DNA from: Pseudanabaena galeata CCNP1313
GTDB lineage: Bacteria > Cyanobacteriota > Cyanobacteriia > Pseudanabaenales > Pseudanabaenaceae
Assembly: GCF_029910235.1 (NCBI RefSeq)
Contig: NZ_CP112879.1
Coordinates: 62,001-126,000, forward strand
Length of the DNA stretch: 64,000 nucleotides
Direction of reading: 5' to 3'
The position numbers and the translations under genes were made by a program. Shown here one piece after another: positions 9,610 through 18,224 of the stretch. Numbering within the stretch: position 1 is the first letter of the stretch; every line of letters begins with the position of its first letter. The notes under the pieces are model-generated. The model was not told the DNA's origin, did not search any database, and was given only the letters and a program-made list of their open reading frames with translations.

Positions 9610-10703
9610 GCCATTACCTCAAAAGCAGACATCCAACCTAATTCGAGAAATTCAGACTGATGGGCATGGAACATATATTTTCCAGCCTCAAAGTCTTTAA
9701 AAGAAAACTCTAAAATGCCGCGCTGGGCTTGGATCATCGATACCGTATCGATTATGCGATGGGTCGGGGTAAGCGTTGTGCCGTGATCGTAGAAATCAAA
9801 GAAATTAGCGTGGAGATGAAAAGAATTGAGCGGGTCAAATTCAACCACATTGATCAGATAAATCCGAATTGGGCGATCGCGTTCAACCCGAATTGGACGC
9901 TTCATAAACTCGAAGGGAATCGTATTGATCGCATAGACTTCATTCTTCTCGTCAAAATTAGTGTCAAAAGCATTCATCACCATGACCAATTCCTGCCAAT
10001 TGGCATTTTCAGGCGTTCCTAGTTGCCGAGATTTCGCCACCGCTTCCTGTTCGAGATGCTTTTGAGGATCGGGGTCAACAATAAATGCTCCATACATTCC
10101 TTTATGCATATGGCGTTTAAATGGAACCGAGTGGCAGTGATATAAATGACAACCAAATGGTTTTGCCTCAAACTCATAGGTGACTTCCATCTCAGGAAAT
10201 GCTTCGAGTGTCCCCGCAATTCCATCTTGACGCGCTGAATGAATGCCGTGAAAGTGAATTGTGTGGGGATGAGATCCAGAATTCTTAAAATTGATCCGTA
10301 CGCGATCGCCCTCTGTGACTCGGATTGTTGGTCCAGGTACTCGCCCGTTATACGTCCAAGCTGGGTATTTTACCCCTGGGGCAATTTCAATTTCTTTTTC
10401 TTTTACAACAATGTCGTATTCTCGCAACGTTTGACCATTCGGCAACTGCGAGACTTTCCCCCCATCCCAATCGGTTAACATTTTGCGCGGGTCAAATCCA
10501 TTTTTAGTCGAATCAACCTCTCCGACCATCATGTTACCGCCATGCACCATGCCCGACTGGGACATATCCATCCCTTTCTGATTGCCCTTTGATAAGTCGG
10601 GGGATTGAGCAACCGCATTGGCAGGGAATAACTTACCGAAAAGAGTTCCAGCCCCTAGTAAGCCTGCTCCAAGGAGAGAGCGTCGAATTGGATTAGGTTC
10701 CAT
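9606..10703 (-). CDS. Two-domain multicopper oxidase, Tat-exported
   Basis: The N-terminus carries twin arginines (IRRSLLGAGLLGAG), suggesting Tat export of a folded copper enzyme, followed by a Met/His-rich linker (residues 40-60). Cupredoxin domain 1 shows HTIHFHGIHS (His150, His152) and HLYHCHSVPF followed by MHKGM, a His-Cys-His-Met type-1 copper set. Domain 2 shows SFHLHANFF and MFHAHQSEF, which should complete an inter-subunit copper cluster. The length of 365 residues fits two-domain laccase-like or nitrite-reductase-like enzymes. Metal oxidation coupled to the ZIP transporter encoded next is a reasonable inference. The physiological substrate is not shown by sequence. Confidence 0.83.
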   Translation of the reverse strand: MEPNPIRRSLLGAGLLGAGTLFGKLFPANAVAQSPDLSKGNQKGMDMSQSGMVHGGNMMVGEVDSTKNGFDPRKMLTDWDGGKVSQLPNGQTLREYDIVVKEKEIEIAPGVKYPAWTYNGRVPGPTIRVTEGDRVRINFKNSGSHPHTIHFHGIHSARQDGIAGTLEAFPEMEVTYEFEAKPFGCHLYHCHSVPFKRHMHKGMYGAFIVDPDPQKHLEQEAVAKSRQLGTPENANWQELVMVMNAFDTNFDEKNEVYAINTIPFEFMKRPIRVERDRPIRIYLINVVEFDPLNSFHLHANFFDFYDHGTTLTPTHRIIDTVSMIQAQRGILEFSFKDFEAGKYMFHAHQSEFLELGWMSAFEVMA

Positions 10704-10805
10704 AAAAAATATTACCGTTGAGCAGGGTTAAGCCATAAATAGCTTTCATAATCGTTTCATTATTTGATTTATCATAGTTGATAATCTGAGTAAAAGAAAA
10801 TATTT

Positions 10806-11129
10806 ATGATGCAGTCCCTACTTTTATTTGTCTTAGCCGGATTATGTGAAATCGGCGGCGGCTACTTGTTTTGGCTATGGTTACGAGAAGGCAAAAGCAT
10901 TTGGCTAGCAATTTTAGGATTGCTTGCATTGTGTTTATATGCTGTTCTTCCCACTCTACAAACTGCAAACTTTGGCAGAGTGTATGCAGCCTACGGGGGA
11001 GTCTTCATTGTGTTATCGATCGCTTGGGGATGGTTAGTTGATCGGGTTGTCCCTGATAAATTTGACCTAATCGGTGCTTGGATCGCTTTTTTAGGGGTAT
11101 TGGTCATCATGTATGCCCCAAGACATTAG
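10806..11129 (+). CDS. ynfA: YnfA/UPF0060 family small membrane protein
   Basis: A 107-residue protein with four membrane helices and the family signatures [16 protein letters not shown] near the N-terminus, [12 protein letters not shown] in the middle and [14 protein letters not shown] at the C-terminus. The full family length is present. UPF0060 members resemble small multidrug-resistance transporters and are often found in metal or drug islands, but the substrate is unknown. It is divergent from the multicopper oxidase gene with a 102-bp gap. Two adjacent ATG codons are possible starts. Confidence 0.9.
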   Translation: MMQSLLLFVLAGLCEIGGGYLFWLWLREGKSIWLAILGLLALCLYAVLPTLQTANFGRVYAAYGGVFIVLSIAWGWLVDRVVPDKFDLIGAWIAFLGVLVIMYAPRH

Positions 11130-11157
11130 AAACAGCAGTTATTAAACCCATTAAAAC

Positions 11158-11221
11158 GTAATGTGCAACTAAGAATTAGGATGAAGACTTGCTTTTTTCC
11201 TAATTCTTAGTTGCACATTAC
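11158..11221. repeat. Perfect 23-bp inverted repeat (MITE-like or terminator)
   Basis: Arms at 11158-11180 and 11199-11221 are perfectly complementary for 23 bp (beginning GTAATGTGCAACTAAG), around an 18-nt loop. A six-T run precedes the right arm but none follows it. The position just after the ynfA stop allows a terminator role, but such a long perfect arm without a U-tract is more like a palindromic mini-element. Confidence 0.7.
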
Positions 11222-11303
11222 ATAGTGAATAATTAGTGGGAAGGGAGCATAAGTTTTGCTTTCAATTCTCATCACCTTTCCAACAAATATGACACATTAC
11301 CCG

Positions 11304-11346
11304 CAAAAGGAGAATGACGACACTTCGCTCTGCCATTATCCTTTTG
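11304..11346. repeat. Imperfect hairpin in the ynfA / cbtB-operon gap
   Basis: CAAAAGGAGAATG at 11304-11316 pairs with CATTATCCTTTTG at 11334-11346 with one mismatch. It lies between two convergent transcription units and may act as a terminator for the minus-strand unit, although there is no T-tract. The rest of the 260-bp gap shows nothing else recognisable. Confidence 0.4.
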
Positions 11347-11390
11347 GGGTACATCATGATAGCCAATACTCAGTAGCTATACAATTTGAT

Positions 11391-11528
11391 TTAGATTGAT
11401 TCTAACTTCTGCTGTAACCATAATCCTCCAATCAACCCCAATCCTAAAATAGCAGTGAAGTAAAATAACCCGATAAATCGAACTAACATCGGTGGGGCAA
11501 TTCCTTCTACATCAATTTCTTGAATCAC
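11391..11528 (-). CDS. 45-residue single-helix membrane peptide
   Basis: A GTG codon overlapping the TGA of the preceding gene (GTGA) opens a 45-codon frame with one clear membrane helix (FIGLFYFTAILGLGLIGGLW), an acidic N-terminus (IQEIDVEGIAPP) and a basic end (QQKLES). The start-stop overlap, the good helix and its place as third gene behind the cobalamin riboswitch argue that it is real although very short. It might be a small subunit of a metal permease, comparable in size to other small transporter subunits. Family not recognised. Confidence 0.6.
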   Translation of the reverse strand: MIQEIDVEGIAPPMLVRFIGLFYFTAILGLGLIGGLWLQQKLESI

Positions 11529-12562
11529 TTGGAATGATTGGAATTGACGGTTGCTAGTTGGGCTAGGCGATACTTTAACGGCGCACCATCAAAGAATTGC
11601 TCTTGCCATGTCAGTAACCCCTTAGAATCGGCAACACCTTGATAGCCAAAAGCTACCCAGTTATTTTCTAATTGAGTGGACTTAATTGCAACAATGACAT
11701 CACTGACAGGCTGATTAGTTTTGCTGTCAGTGATTTTTGCTTGAAAAGCTGCCATCTGTCCAACCGTAGTGGATTTATCTCCAGTTAACTCCAGTCTTAG
11801 TCCTTGAGACTCGATTAAACCAGAATTATTAGCAGTAGATGTCTCTGACTCCATGCCTGATTGTGCTTTGACTAATTCGGCACTGATATTAAAGAACAAC
11901 AGGGCGGCGATCGCTAAAACAGTCACACCACTGAGAAGTAATCGAACTCGTTGCGGGGCAATTTCTCCAGCTTGAATCTTAGTCTTTTGCCCACCACCGA
12001 TAATCCAACCACCACCAAACCCGATCGCTAACAATACTGCAATAAGAATAGGAAAGTAGCGAAACTTCAAGGGATTTTCAGGAACTGTGAGATTTAAGGT
12101 TTGCTCAATTGGGGTAAACGCATCAGCTACAGTTGGATTGACATTGATCTTCAACTGATACTCACCACGAATTGGAAAAACCTGCTGGACTAAAAACTCA
12201 CCTGTAGGAGCATCTCCAACAATGTCCAAAAGTTTTGTCCCCTCCACAATTGGAAAGTCTGTGGTAAACCAAGGTGTTGGTGCAGGAGTGAGGATTTGTA
12301 GATGAAACTGTGCATTCTGTAATGACTTACCTGCGGCATCTCGCGCCTGTAACTTTAACTGGACAGGTGAATCGTACTGCCCAGAACCTAAATATTTTGT
12401 GGCTTCTGCTTCTAATGGAGTCACTTGCGCGATCGGCGGCGCGGTCACTAATTGCACAGAGGGTTGGGATGATTGAGAAACCCCAATGAATGCGGTACTT
12501 GCGATAATGATGAAGCAGGTGAAGCCCATCAAAAATGTTGATAATTTAAACTTTGATAACAC
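11525..12562 (-). CDS. Uncharacterised 345-residue membrane protein, riboswitch operon
   Basis: An N-terminal hydrophobic segment (FLMGFTCFIIIASTAFIGVS) works as a signal or anchor. It is followed by a beta-rich extracytoplasmic domain (residues 55-160), two membrane helices near 168-188 and 207-224, and a second beta-rich domain (residues 245-340) with Ig-like phrasing (GLRLELTGDKSTTVGQMAAF). Such paired domains suggest a periplasmic metal- or partner-binding role. It occupies the place where CbtA is often found beside CbtB, but it has no resemblance I can see to CbtA. Located 34 bp after cbtB, under the same cobalamin riboswitch. The function is unknown; cobalt uptake is inferred from position only. 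Confidence 0.7.
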   Translation of the reverse strand: MLSKFKLSTFLMGFTCFIIIASTAFIGVSQSSQPSVQLVTAPPIAQVTPLEAEATKYLGSGQYDSPVQLKLQARDAAGKSLQNAQFHLQILTPAPTPWFTTDFPIVEGTKLLDIVGDAPTGEFLVQQVFPIRGEYQLKINVNPTVADAFTPIEQTLNLTVPENPLKFRYFPILIAVLLAIGFGGGWIIGGGQKTKIQAGEIAPQRVRLLLSGVTVLAIAALLFFNISAELVKAQSGMESETSTANNSGLIESQGLRLELTGDKSTTVGQMAAFQAKITDSKTNQPVSDVIVAIKSTQLENNWVAFGYQGVADSKGLLTWQEQFFDGAPLKYRLAQLATVNSNHSK

Positions 12563-12596
12563 GATTAAAAACTCCTGTAAGTGCTGAACTCGAACA

Positions 12597-12785
12597 TTAA
12601 TGACAACTCACTCCAAGTGTGTGATGTCGAAGCGAATGAACGGAGTCATGCACCGCAGGATAAGTTGTAAAGTAAACCGACCAAATTATTAGCGCCCACA
12701 AGACAACATATAAAACTGCTTGTACTTGCACTGACATAACGAACTGCTCAGTCCGCCACCATATTGTTTGAACGGAATTTTTCAT
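12597..12785 (-). CDS. cbtB: Cobalt transporter subunit CbtB-like
   Basis: A 62-residue protein with one membrane helix (VLYVVLWALIIWSVYF) and the His-rich C-terminus HDSVHSLRHHTLGVSCH that characterises CbtB. The ribosome site GAGGT lies six bases before the ATG (GCGAGGTACAAAATG on the minus strand), about 12 nt after the closing stem of a cobalamin riboswitch. CbtB proteins are predicted components of cobalt uptake controlled by vitamin B12. The family, the riboswitch and the length all agree. The usual partner CbtA is not recognised in the window. Confidence 0.88.
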   Translation of the reverse strand: MKNSVQTIWWRTEQFVMSVQVQAVLYVVLWALIIWSVYFTTYPAVHDSVHSLRHHTLGVSCH

Positions 12786-12809
12786 TTTGTACCTCGCAAA
12801 TGAAATAAG

Positions 12810-12955
12810 AGTTTGAAATTGCTCATTAGCGGGTGTCCTGACTCAAAAAGCTGATTGCTTTTATTACAGTTGCGGGACAGTGTTGGATTTGCACCAAACT
12901 TTCCCCGTCTCCTCTAGTGACTGTTCTTCACTAGAACTGATAAGCATTTCAAACT
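12810..12955 (-). promoter_or_regulatory. Cobalamin riboswitch
   Basis: Read on the minus strand, the segment contains the conserved core GGTGCAAATCCAACACTG, then TCCCGCAACTGTAA, and the B12 box AGTCAGGACACCCGC. The outer stem P1 is formed by AGTTTGAAAT at the 5' end (12955-12946) and ATTTCAAACT at the 3' end (12819-12810). A GTGAAGAACAGTCAC hairpin precedes the core. P1 ends about 12 nt before the ribosome site of cbtB, so control at translation initiation is plausible. It should repress the cbtB unit when cobalamin is plentiful. Confidence 0.93.
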
Positions 12956-13029
12956 ATACCAGCATGAGTAATGACTATCTTGTGGAAGGAAAAAACTTAA
13001 TGCTGCGTCTAAGGTGTATCTAAAGTTGA

Positions 13030-13077
13030 GATCACTCTAAAAAATATCTGATAAGTCAAATGCTTTTTAGAGCGATC
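13030..13077 (-). terminator. Hairpin downstream of lgt
   Basis: GATCACTCTAAAAA at 13030-13043 pairs with TTTTTAGAGCGATC at 13064-13077 with one mismatch in 14 bp. It begins 23 bp after the lgt stop on the minus strand and probably ends the smtB-to-lgt unit. A downstream T-tract is not evident. Confidence 0.5.
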
Positions 13078-13099
13078 GCAATGCAAGAATCAGCATTTT

Positions 13100-13957
13100 T
13101 TATGTGTGACTGTTTTTCTGAGAAACTTTTGGGGAAACCGTGTCAGGAAAACGCCGCCGCAATCCGTATAGCCAAACTAAACCAAAAATACCTAATGCGA
13201 TCGCCACAAGACTGATGACTTGGGCAGTACGAAGCGATCCAACCATCAGGCTATCTGTACGCAACCCTTCAATCCAAAAGCGCCCTAGACTATAGGCGAT
13301 CGCATAAGTCATGGTTAATGTCCCAGTTCTGATTTTGGGAAATCTGAAGAATAGAAACATCAAGATTGCAAACACACCCACATTCCAAAGCGATTCGTAC
13401 AGAAATGTGGGATGAAAGTATGATTCGCTTGCAAATTCTGGTGGGCGGCGATCAACGGGAATAAATAATTTCCAAGGAAGATCGGTCGGTCTGCCAAAAG
13501 CCTCAGAGTTAAAGAAATTGCCCCAACGTCCAATTGCTTGACCTAAAATCAGCGCAGGCATAACAATATCTGTCATTAACCATGCTGAGATTTTTTGGCG
13601 TTGGCAAAAAATAATTGTGACTATTGCACCGCCAATGATTGCGCCATGAATCGCGATGCCGCCTTCCCAAATTGCAAAAGCCTTATACCAAGGTTGATTT
13701 TGGAAGCGCTGCCATTCAAATAAAACATAGTATAGACGGGCGCAGGGAATAGCACCAACCACCAACCAAATTACGAGATTGCCGACTATATCTGGATCGA
13801 TACCACGTTTTTTTGCAAGTTTTTGGGCTAATAGTGTGCCGATAACAACTGCGGAGGCAATCAGCATTCCGTACCAACGGATCGAAAATGATCCGATTCC
13901 AAAGGCGATCGGACCTGGAGATGTAAACTCAAATGCAAATGGTAAGAAGTTAAGCAT
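13100..13957 (-). CDS. lgt: Prolipoprotein diacylglyceryl transferase
   Basis: The Lgt signature HGAIIGG is present near residue 110, followed by [17 protein letters not shown], in which the Arg and Asn residues belong to the catalytic signature of Lgt. A further signature, [15 protein letters not shown], is near residue 240, and about seven membrane helices are predicted. It transfers diacylglycerol from phosphatidylglycerol to the lipobox Cys of lipoproteins in the inner membrane. The ATG at 13957 ([11 protein letters not shown]) matches the normal family start; an upstream ATG at 14005 adds 16 unrelated residues. Finding this normally chromosomal, essential gene in a metal operon suggests a second copy serving operon-linked lipoproteins. 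The enzyme assignment is secure and the reason for its location is inferred. Confidence 0.93.
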   Translation of the reverse strand: MLNFLPFAFEFTSPGPIAFGIGSFSIRWYGMLIASAVVIGTLLAQKLAKKRGIDPDIVGNLVIWLVVGAIPCARLYYVLFEWQRFQNQPWYKAFAIWEGGIAIHGAIIGGAIVTIIFCQRQKISAWLMTDIVMPALILGQAIGRWGNFFNSEAFGRPTDLPWKLFIPVDRRPPEFASESYFHPTFLYESLWNVGVFAILMFLFFRFPKIRTGTLTMTYAIAYSLGRFWIEGLRTDSLMVGSLRTAQVISLVAIALGIFGLVWLYGLRRRFPDTVSPKVSQKNSHT

Positions 13958-14032
13958 TAGAAATGATGTTGTGTGAAGTTGAAACAAGAATCTATTCAAA
14001 AACAAAAATGTTGGTAACAGCTTTTTTGAGGG

Positions 14033-15073
14033 TTAATGATCAGGCAGCATATAAAGAAAGTTACGATCGCCTTGATAGCCTGACAAATCAGCAAGCTTTT
14101 GAAGTGTTTGCTCACCTTGATAAAACTTGCCATTGATATCCCATGTAGGTACTGTCTGAATCTTAGCTGCTTCGCATAGTTGAGGCTGGGCATTTTTACC
14201 ATCAGGAAGGCACTCAATCCAGTTCAATTCGGCTAAAGCTTCTTTGCCAAAAAGTTGCTTTTGTTTGTAGCAATGCGGACAGGTATAGAGAACATACATC
14301 TTTGCCCCGATTTGTTTGAGATGCTTAGCTAGGGCAATTTCGGCATTGCCTGAAGTTGTCGTAACTTCCCATCCAATTCCCTTTTTAGGTCTTGCTGTTG
14401 GTGTTTGGACAATTTGTTTTCCTGTGGCAGCATCAACGGGTAGAGTTACACTAGCGATCGGTTTATTCACACTTCCATAAACAACAAATGTCCCGACAAT
14501 TGTGAGAGTGGCGATGAGCGCACCTGTGAAGAATAATTTTCCGATATCTTCCCATTTACGACCGATGATAGAAAATACAAATAAACTAGTAGATAGAAGT
14601 GCAGAAGCGATGCAATAAATACAAGCGGCTTGAATTACAGTAACTAGCAAATAAATCAAGTAACCACTAAATATCATCATGGCAGTACCACCCATAAAGA
14701 GTAGTAATCCTGTCCAGTTATCTAGCTTGGTACGAAGTTCTTTTTGTTCTTGCTTAACCAGTAGAGGCGCGATCGCAAAAGCAATCATACTGGCATAACC
14801 CAAGCAACCAAATAGAGATAGTGGCAAGCCAAAAATTTTGGCATAGGGAGAGGTAAGCACAACATCACAGGCATTAGTTGGACAAGCCACTGACGATTGG
14901 GAAAAACTAACAAAGGTTAGATAGGCAGTAATAACCACTCCTAACGTGGAAATACCAGCCATAATCGGGCGTTGATATCGCTGTAACCAACTATGCGATC
15001 GCTGTTGCTTGCGGAGTTCCTTGACTTTTTGAGCAGTGGATGAGATGGTCTCTTCAGGAATATTTTCGTTCAT
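14033..15073 (-). CDS. VKOR family protein fused to a thioredoxin-like domain
   Basis: The N-terminal half is a vitamin K epoxide reductase-type four-helix membrane domain. It has a Cys pair in ACPTNACDVVLTSPYA and the quinone-proximal CxxC motif in AACIYCIASALLS. The C-terminal half (residues about 240-346) is a thioredoxin-like domain with the active site YTCPHC. Such fusions are typical of cyanobacteria, where they oxidise protein thiols in the lumen or periplasm and pass electrons to quinone. It lies 32 bp after the TPR gene on the same strand. Disulfide formation in exported proteins is known for the family; a link to metal tolerance is inferred from the neighbours. Confidence 0.92.
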   Translation of the reverse strand: MNENIPEETISSTAQKVKELRKQQRSHSWLQRYQRPIMAGISTLGVVITAYLTFVSFSQSSVACPTNACDVVLTSPYAKIFGLPLSLFGCLGYASMIAFAIAPLLVKQEQKELRTKLDNWTGLLLFMGGTAMMIFSGYLIYLLVTVIQAACIYCIASALLSTSLFVFSIIGRKWEDIGKLFFTGALIATLTIVGTFVVYGSVNKPIASVTLPVDAATGKQIVQTPTARPKKGIGWEVTTTSGNAEIALAKHLKQIGAKMYVLYTCPHCYKQKQLFGKEALAELNWIECLPDGKNAQPQLCEAAKIQTVPTWDINGKFYQGEQTLQKLADLSGYQGDRNFLYMLPDH

Positions 15074-15105
15074 GATTTTTAATTCGGATTTGACTGATAA
15101 ATTGA

Positions 15106-16176
15106 CTATTTGAGATCTTTAATGGCTGCTTGGACTTCATTTATAGCTTTAAGATCACCTAGGCGGGTATATAGTTCTTCTGCTCGTTGAAATGACTGCA
15201 CAGCTTCTTGGTTACGCTTTTGTTGTGCCAAGATTTTACCCATATTAAAGTGGGCAAGGGCATCTTCAGGATTGTTTTTGATGATTTCACGGTAGGTAAT
15301 GATTGCCATAGAAAGTTTATTTTGCCCAATATATAAAGTGGCGATTACTTGTTGTATAAGTGGATTGGGTTTAAGTTTGGCAGCAGTTTTATAAAAACCA
15401 ATAGCTTCATCTAATTTGCCTTGTGTAGTTAGAGCTTGGGCGATCATTAGATTTGTTTCAAGATGACGAGGATTAATTTTAAGAATCTGCTGATACCTTG
15501 CGATCGCTTCTTCTGTTGTAATCTTTGCTCGGTCTAAACTTACGCTAGTAAATAAAACATCTGGATTGGTGGGAGCAAGGCGGACAGCTTTGGCATAGAT
15601 ATCTGAAGCGGCTTGGATGTTCTGCTGCTTTTCAAAAACATGACCTAGATCAAGATATGCTTTCACATTATTTGGAGCAATGGTAATCAGTTGTTGATAT
15701 GCTCTAACCGCATTTGCAAGATCATTTTGACTATCGAAAATATAGCCAATACTTTGATAAGCATCAATATTTTTAGGATCGATGGCTATCACGCGCTGAT
15801 AAAATCCCAATGCTTCTGTAAAGTTTTTCTGCTGAGTGTATGTGAAACCTAGACCAATTAGAGATTTTACATCTTTATTATCTAAACGAATGGCTTGTTG
15901 AAATGCAGCGATCGCCTCTGGGAACTTACTTTGTTGGATAAACAGGAAGCCAATACTTGCTTGAATTTTGGCGTTTTTAGATTCGATGGTGGCGGCTAGT
16001 TGATAGTCAGCTAATGCACTAGCTATATCCTTTTTATCCCATAACTCTTTACCATGTTTGACTAAATCTACAACACTAGGCTTAGTTTTATCTGATGTCG
16101 AGATTACGTGGGAAAATGCTGCTGTATTCCCAGAGATGAAAAACAATGAAAAAATAATGAATGTAAATTTGAACAT
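15106..16176 (-). CDS. Exported tetratricopeptide-repeat protein
   Basis: A signal peptide (MFKFTFIIFSLFFISGNTAAFS) is followed by about nine TPR units from residue 30 onward, with phrases such as IQASIGFLFIQQSKFPEAIAAFQQAIRLD and VKSLIGLGFTYTQQKNFTEAL in shorter repeated form. It probably acts as a scaffold in the periplasm or lumen. The ATG at 16176 is preferred because it begins the signal peptide and avoids overlap with the ATPase gene; an ATG at 16212 is also in frame. No enzymatic domain is visible and the partner is unknown. Confidence 0.8.
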   Translation of the reverse strand: MFKFTFIIFSLFFISGNTAAFSHVISTSDKTKPSVVDLVKHGKELWDKKDIASALADYQLAATIESKNAKIQASIGFLFIQQSKFPEAIAAFQQAIRLDNKDVKSLIGLGFTYTQQKNFTEALGFYQRVIAIDPKNIDAYQSIGYIFDSQNDLANAVRAYQQLITIAPNNVKAYLDLGHVFEKQQNIQAASDIYAKAVRLAPTNPDVLFTSVSLDRAKITTEEAIARYQQILKINPRHLETNLMIAQALTTQGKLDEAIGFYKTAAKLKPNPLIQQVIATLYIGQNKLSMAIITYREIIKNNPEDALAHFNMGKILAQQKRNQEAVQSFQRAEELYTRLGDLKAINEVQAAIKDLK

Positions 16177-16189
16177 AATTAGATGAAAT

Positions 16190-18154
16190 TTATTTGAGAA
16201 CTCTAGTTGCATTGGCGATCGCTAACAAAGCCATACCAACATCAGCGAAAATCGCTTCCCACATATTTGCTACACCAAAGGAACCAAGCACAATGAATAA
16301 TCCTTTGATACCCATAGCTAGGTAGATATTTTGGAGGACGATACGGTGCGTTTTTTGTCCGATGGCGATCGCTTCCGATACCTTAGAAGGAGCGTCAGTC
16401 ATCAGCACCACATCAGCAGTCTCAATCGCCGCATCAGAACCCAATCCACCCATCGCAATCCCCACATCAGATCTAGCGAGAACAGGTGCATCATTGATGC
16501 CATCCCCAACAAAAGCAACTTTCTCTCCCTTTTTGACATTTTTTAAGAGCTTATCGAGGACATCAACTTTTCCTTCAGGCAAGAGATCGGCGTAGTAGCT
16601 ATTTACGCCCAAACGTCCTGCAATAATCTTTGCCACACTGTCGCGATCACCTGTGAGCATTACCGTATGAATGCCCTGTTGTTTTAGAGATCGAATTGCT
16701 TGATCTGCATCATCTTTGAGTTCGTCAGCAATCTGAATATAGCCAGCATAAACTTGGTCAACTGCTAGATGGACAATTGTGCCTTGATTGGAAGGAATTG
16801 TGTAAGCAATTTTTTCGCGTTGTAAAAGACGTTCATTACCCGCAAAGACAGTTTGATTGCCAGTTTGATTGTTAATCTGCGATCGCACACCATGACCAGC
16901 AATCTCTTCAAACTCGCCCATGTCAGACAGATCAGGAGCTTTTCCATAAGCTTCCAGAATCGATTTGGCAACAGGATGATTCGATCTCGCTTCTACTTTT
17001 GCGGCAATCTCTAGTAGTTCTGATTCTGTAAATCCATTGCTAGGAGCAATCTTAGCTACCTTAAAGTTGCCTTGAGTTAAAGTTCCTGTTTTATCAAAAG
17101 CAACTACTTTCACCGCCGCTAAGGTATCGAGGAAAGTGGAACCTTTAACCAAGATACCGCGCTTTGCTGCACCGCCAACACCACCAAAGTATCCTAATGG
17201 AATACTAATCACCAAACCACAAGGACAGGAAATCACCAAAATAACTAAGGCGCGATAGAACCATTCGGCTTGAGTTGCTCCTTGAATTACTAATGGTGGA
17301 ATCGTTGCCACTGCTAAAGAGATGAATACCACAATCGGCGTATAGATGCGGGCAAACTGCGTAATAAATTTCTCGGTTTCCGCCTTCTGACTACTGGCAT
17401 TTTCGACTAAATCGAGAATCTTGGCGATTGAAGACTCACCATAAACCTTAGTCACGCGCACAGTTAGGTATCCAGTCTCATTGATCATGCCTGATAAAAC
17501 CATATCACCAATGCCAACAGCACGAGGAACGGATTCTCCAGTCAGTGCCGCCGTATTTAGTTGAGCATTACCTGCAATGACTTCACCATCAAGGGGGATT
17601 TTCTCTCCTGCTTTGACGATGATTACTTCACCGACAGATACAGATTCTGGAGAAATTTGTTCCACACCAGACTCGGTTTGACGAAAAGCGACATCGGGAC
17701 GGACTTCTAAAAGAGATTTGATTGATCGCCGTGAATTGCCGATCGCCATGTCTTGAAACAATTCACCGATTTTGTAAAACAGCATGACCGCAACTGCTTC
17801 AGGCAATTTGTGAATGGCAAATGCGCCTACTGTAGCGATCGTCATTAAGAAATTCTCATCAAAGAAGCGACCACGCAAAATATTCCTTCCCGCAACTTTA
17901 AGAACGCTCCATCCACTCAATAAGTAGGCAACTGTGAATATCGCATGATCTACTACCCAATAGTTCATCTCATGTAATCGCTCTTCAAAAATGAGACCAA
18001 TTGTAAATAGCACAATTGTCGCTGCAATTGTAATTACCTCACCCTTAAGCCCTGAAGAATCAGCACCATTACCATGATCATGACTATGATCATGGTCGTG
18101 ATCATGCTTCTTAGAATTTTTAGGCTCATCATCACCACAACAACTTTTTGCCAT
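16190..18154 (-). CDS. P1B-type heavy-metal ATPase, Zn/Co/Cd exporter type
   Basis: A 654-residue cation pump. Diagnostic sites are CPC at residues 310-312 in the membrane, TGES near 205, DKTGTLT at 354-360, the SNHPVAKSI HP locus and GDGINDAPVLARSDVGIAMG. There is no N-terminal HMA domain; instead there is CC followed by a run of His and Asp (HDHDHDHSHDHG), likely to gather Zn or Co. A CPC motif plus control by a SmtB-type repressor points to divalent ions and resembles Synechocystis ZiaA. It exports metal from the cytoplasm at the cost of ATP. The exact metal cannot be read from the sequence. Confidence 0.92.
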   Translation of the reverse strand: MAKSCCGDDEPKNSKKHDHDHDHSHDHGNGADSSGLKGEVITIAATIVLFTIGLIFEERLHEMNYWVVDHAIFTVAYLLSGWSVLKVAGRNILRGRFFDENFLMTIATVGAFAIHKLPEAVAVMLFYKIGELFQDMAIGNSRRSIKSLLEVRPDVAFRQTESGVEQISPESVSVGEVIIVKAGEKIPLDGEVIAGNAQLNTAALTGESVPRAVGIGDMVLSGMINETGYLTVRVTKVYGESSIAKILDLVENASSQKAETEKFITQFARIYTPIVVFISLAVATIPPLVIQGATQAEWFYRALVILVISCPCGLVISIPLGYFGGVGGAAKRGILVKGSTFLDTLAAVKVVAFDKTGTLTQGNFKVAKIAPSNGFTESELLEIAAKVEARSNHPVAKSILEAYGKAPDLSDMGEFEEIAGHGVRSQINNQTGNQTVFAGNERLLQREKIAYTIPSNQGTIVHLAVDQVYAGYIQIADELKDDADQAIRSLKQQGIHTVMLTGDRDSVAKIIAGRLGVNSYYADLLPEGKVDVLDKLLKNVKKGEKVAFVGDGINDAPVLARSDVGIAMGGLGSDAAIETADVVLMTDAPSKVSEAIAIGQKTHRIVLQNIYLAMGIKGLFIVLGSFGVANMWEAIFADVGMALLAIANATRVLK

Positions 18155-18170
18155 ACATACCTCTGAATAC

Positions 18171-18186
18171 TTGAATAACTATTCAA
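18171..18186. promoter_or_regulatory. Candidate SmtB-type operator before the ATPase gene
   Basis: TTGAATAACTATTCAA is a 16-bp palindrome (seven-base arms around AC) located 17 bp upstream of the ATPase start and downstream of the repressor stop. SmtB/ZiaR family operators are inverted repeats with TGAA/TTCA arms, which this matches. It implies that the ATPase and the genes behind it have a promoter of their own, repressed without metal. Binding is inferred. Confidence 0.5.
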
Positions 18187-18224
18187 TAGATTAGCAGTAA
18201 ATTTAATCAATAAATTTTTTAGGA

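Noticed and set aside
9606-10703. Copper nitrite reductase (NirK)
   Set aside because: The two-domain plan fits, but the type-1 site spacing (HCHSVPF then MHKGM) and the pairing with a ZIP transporter fit a laccase-like oxidase better, and no denitrification genes are near.
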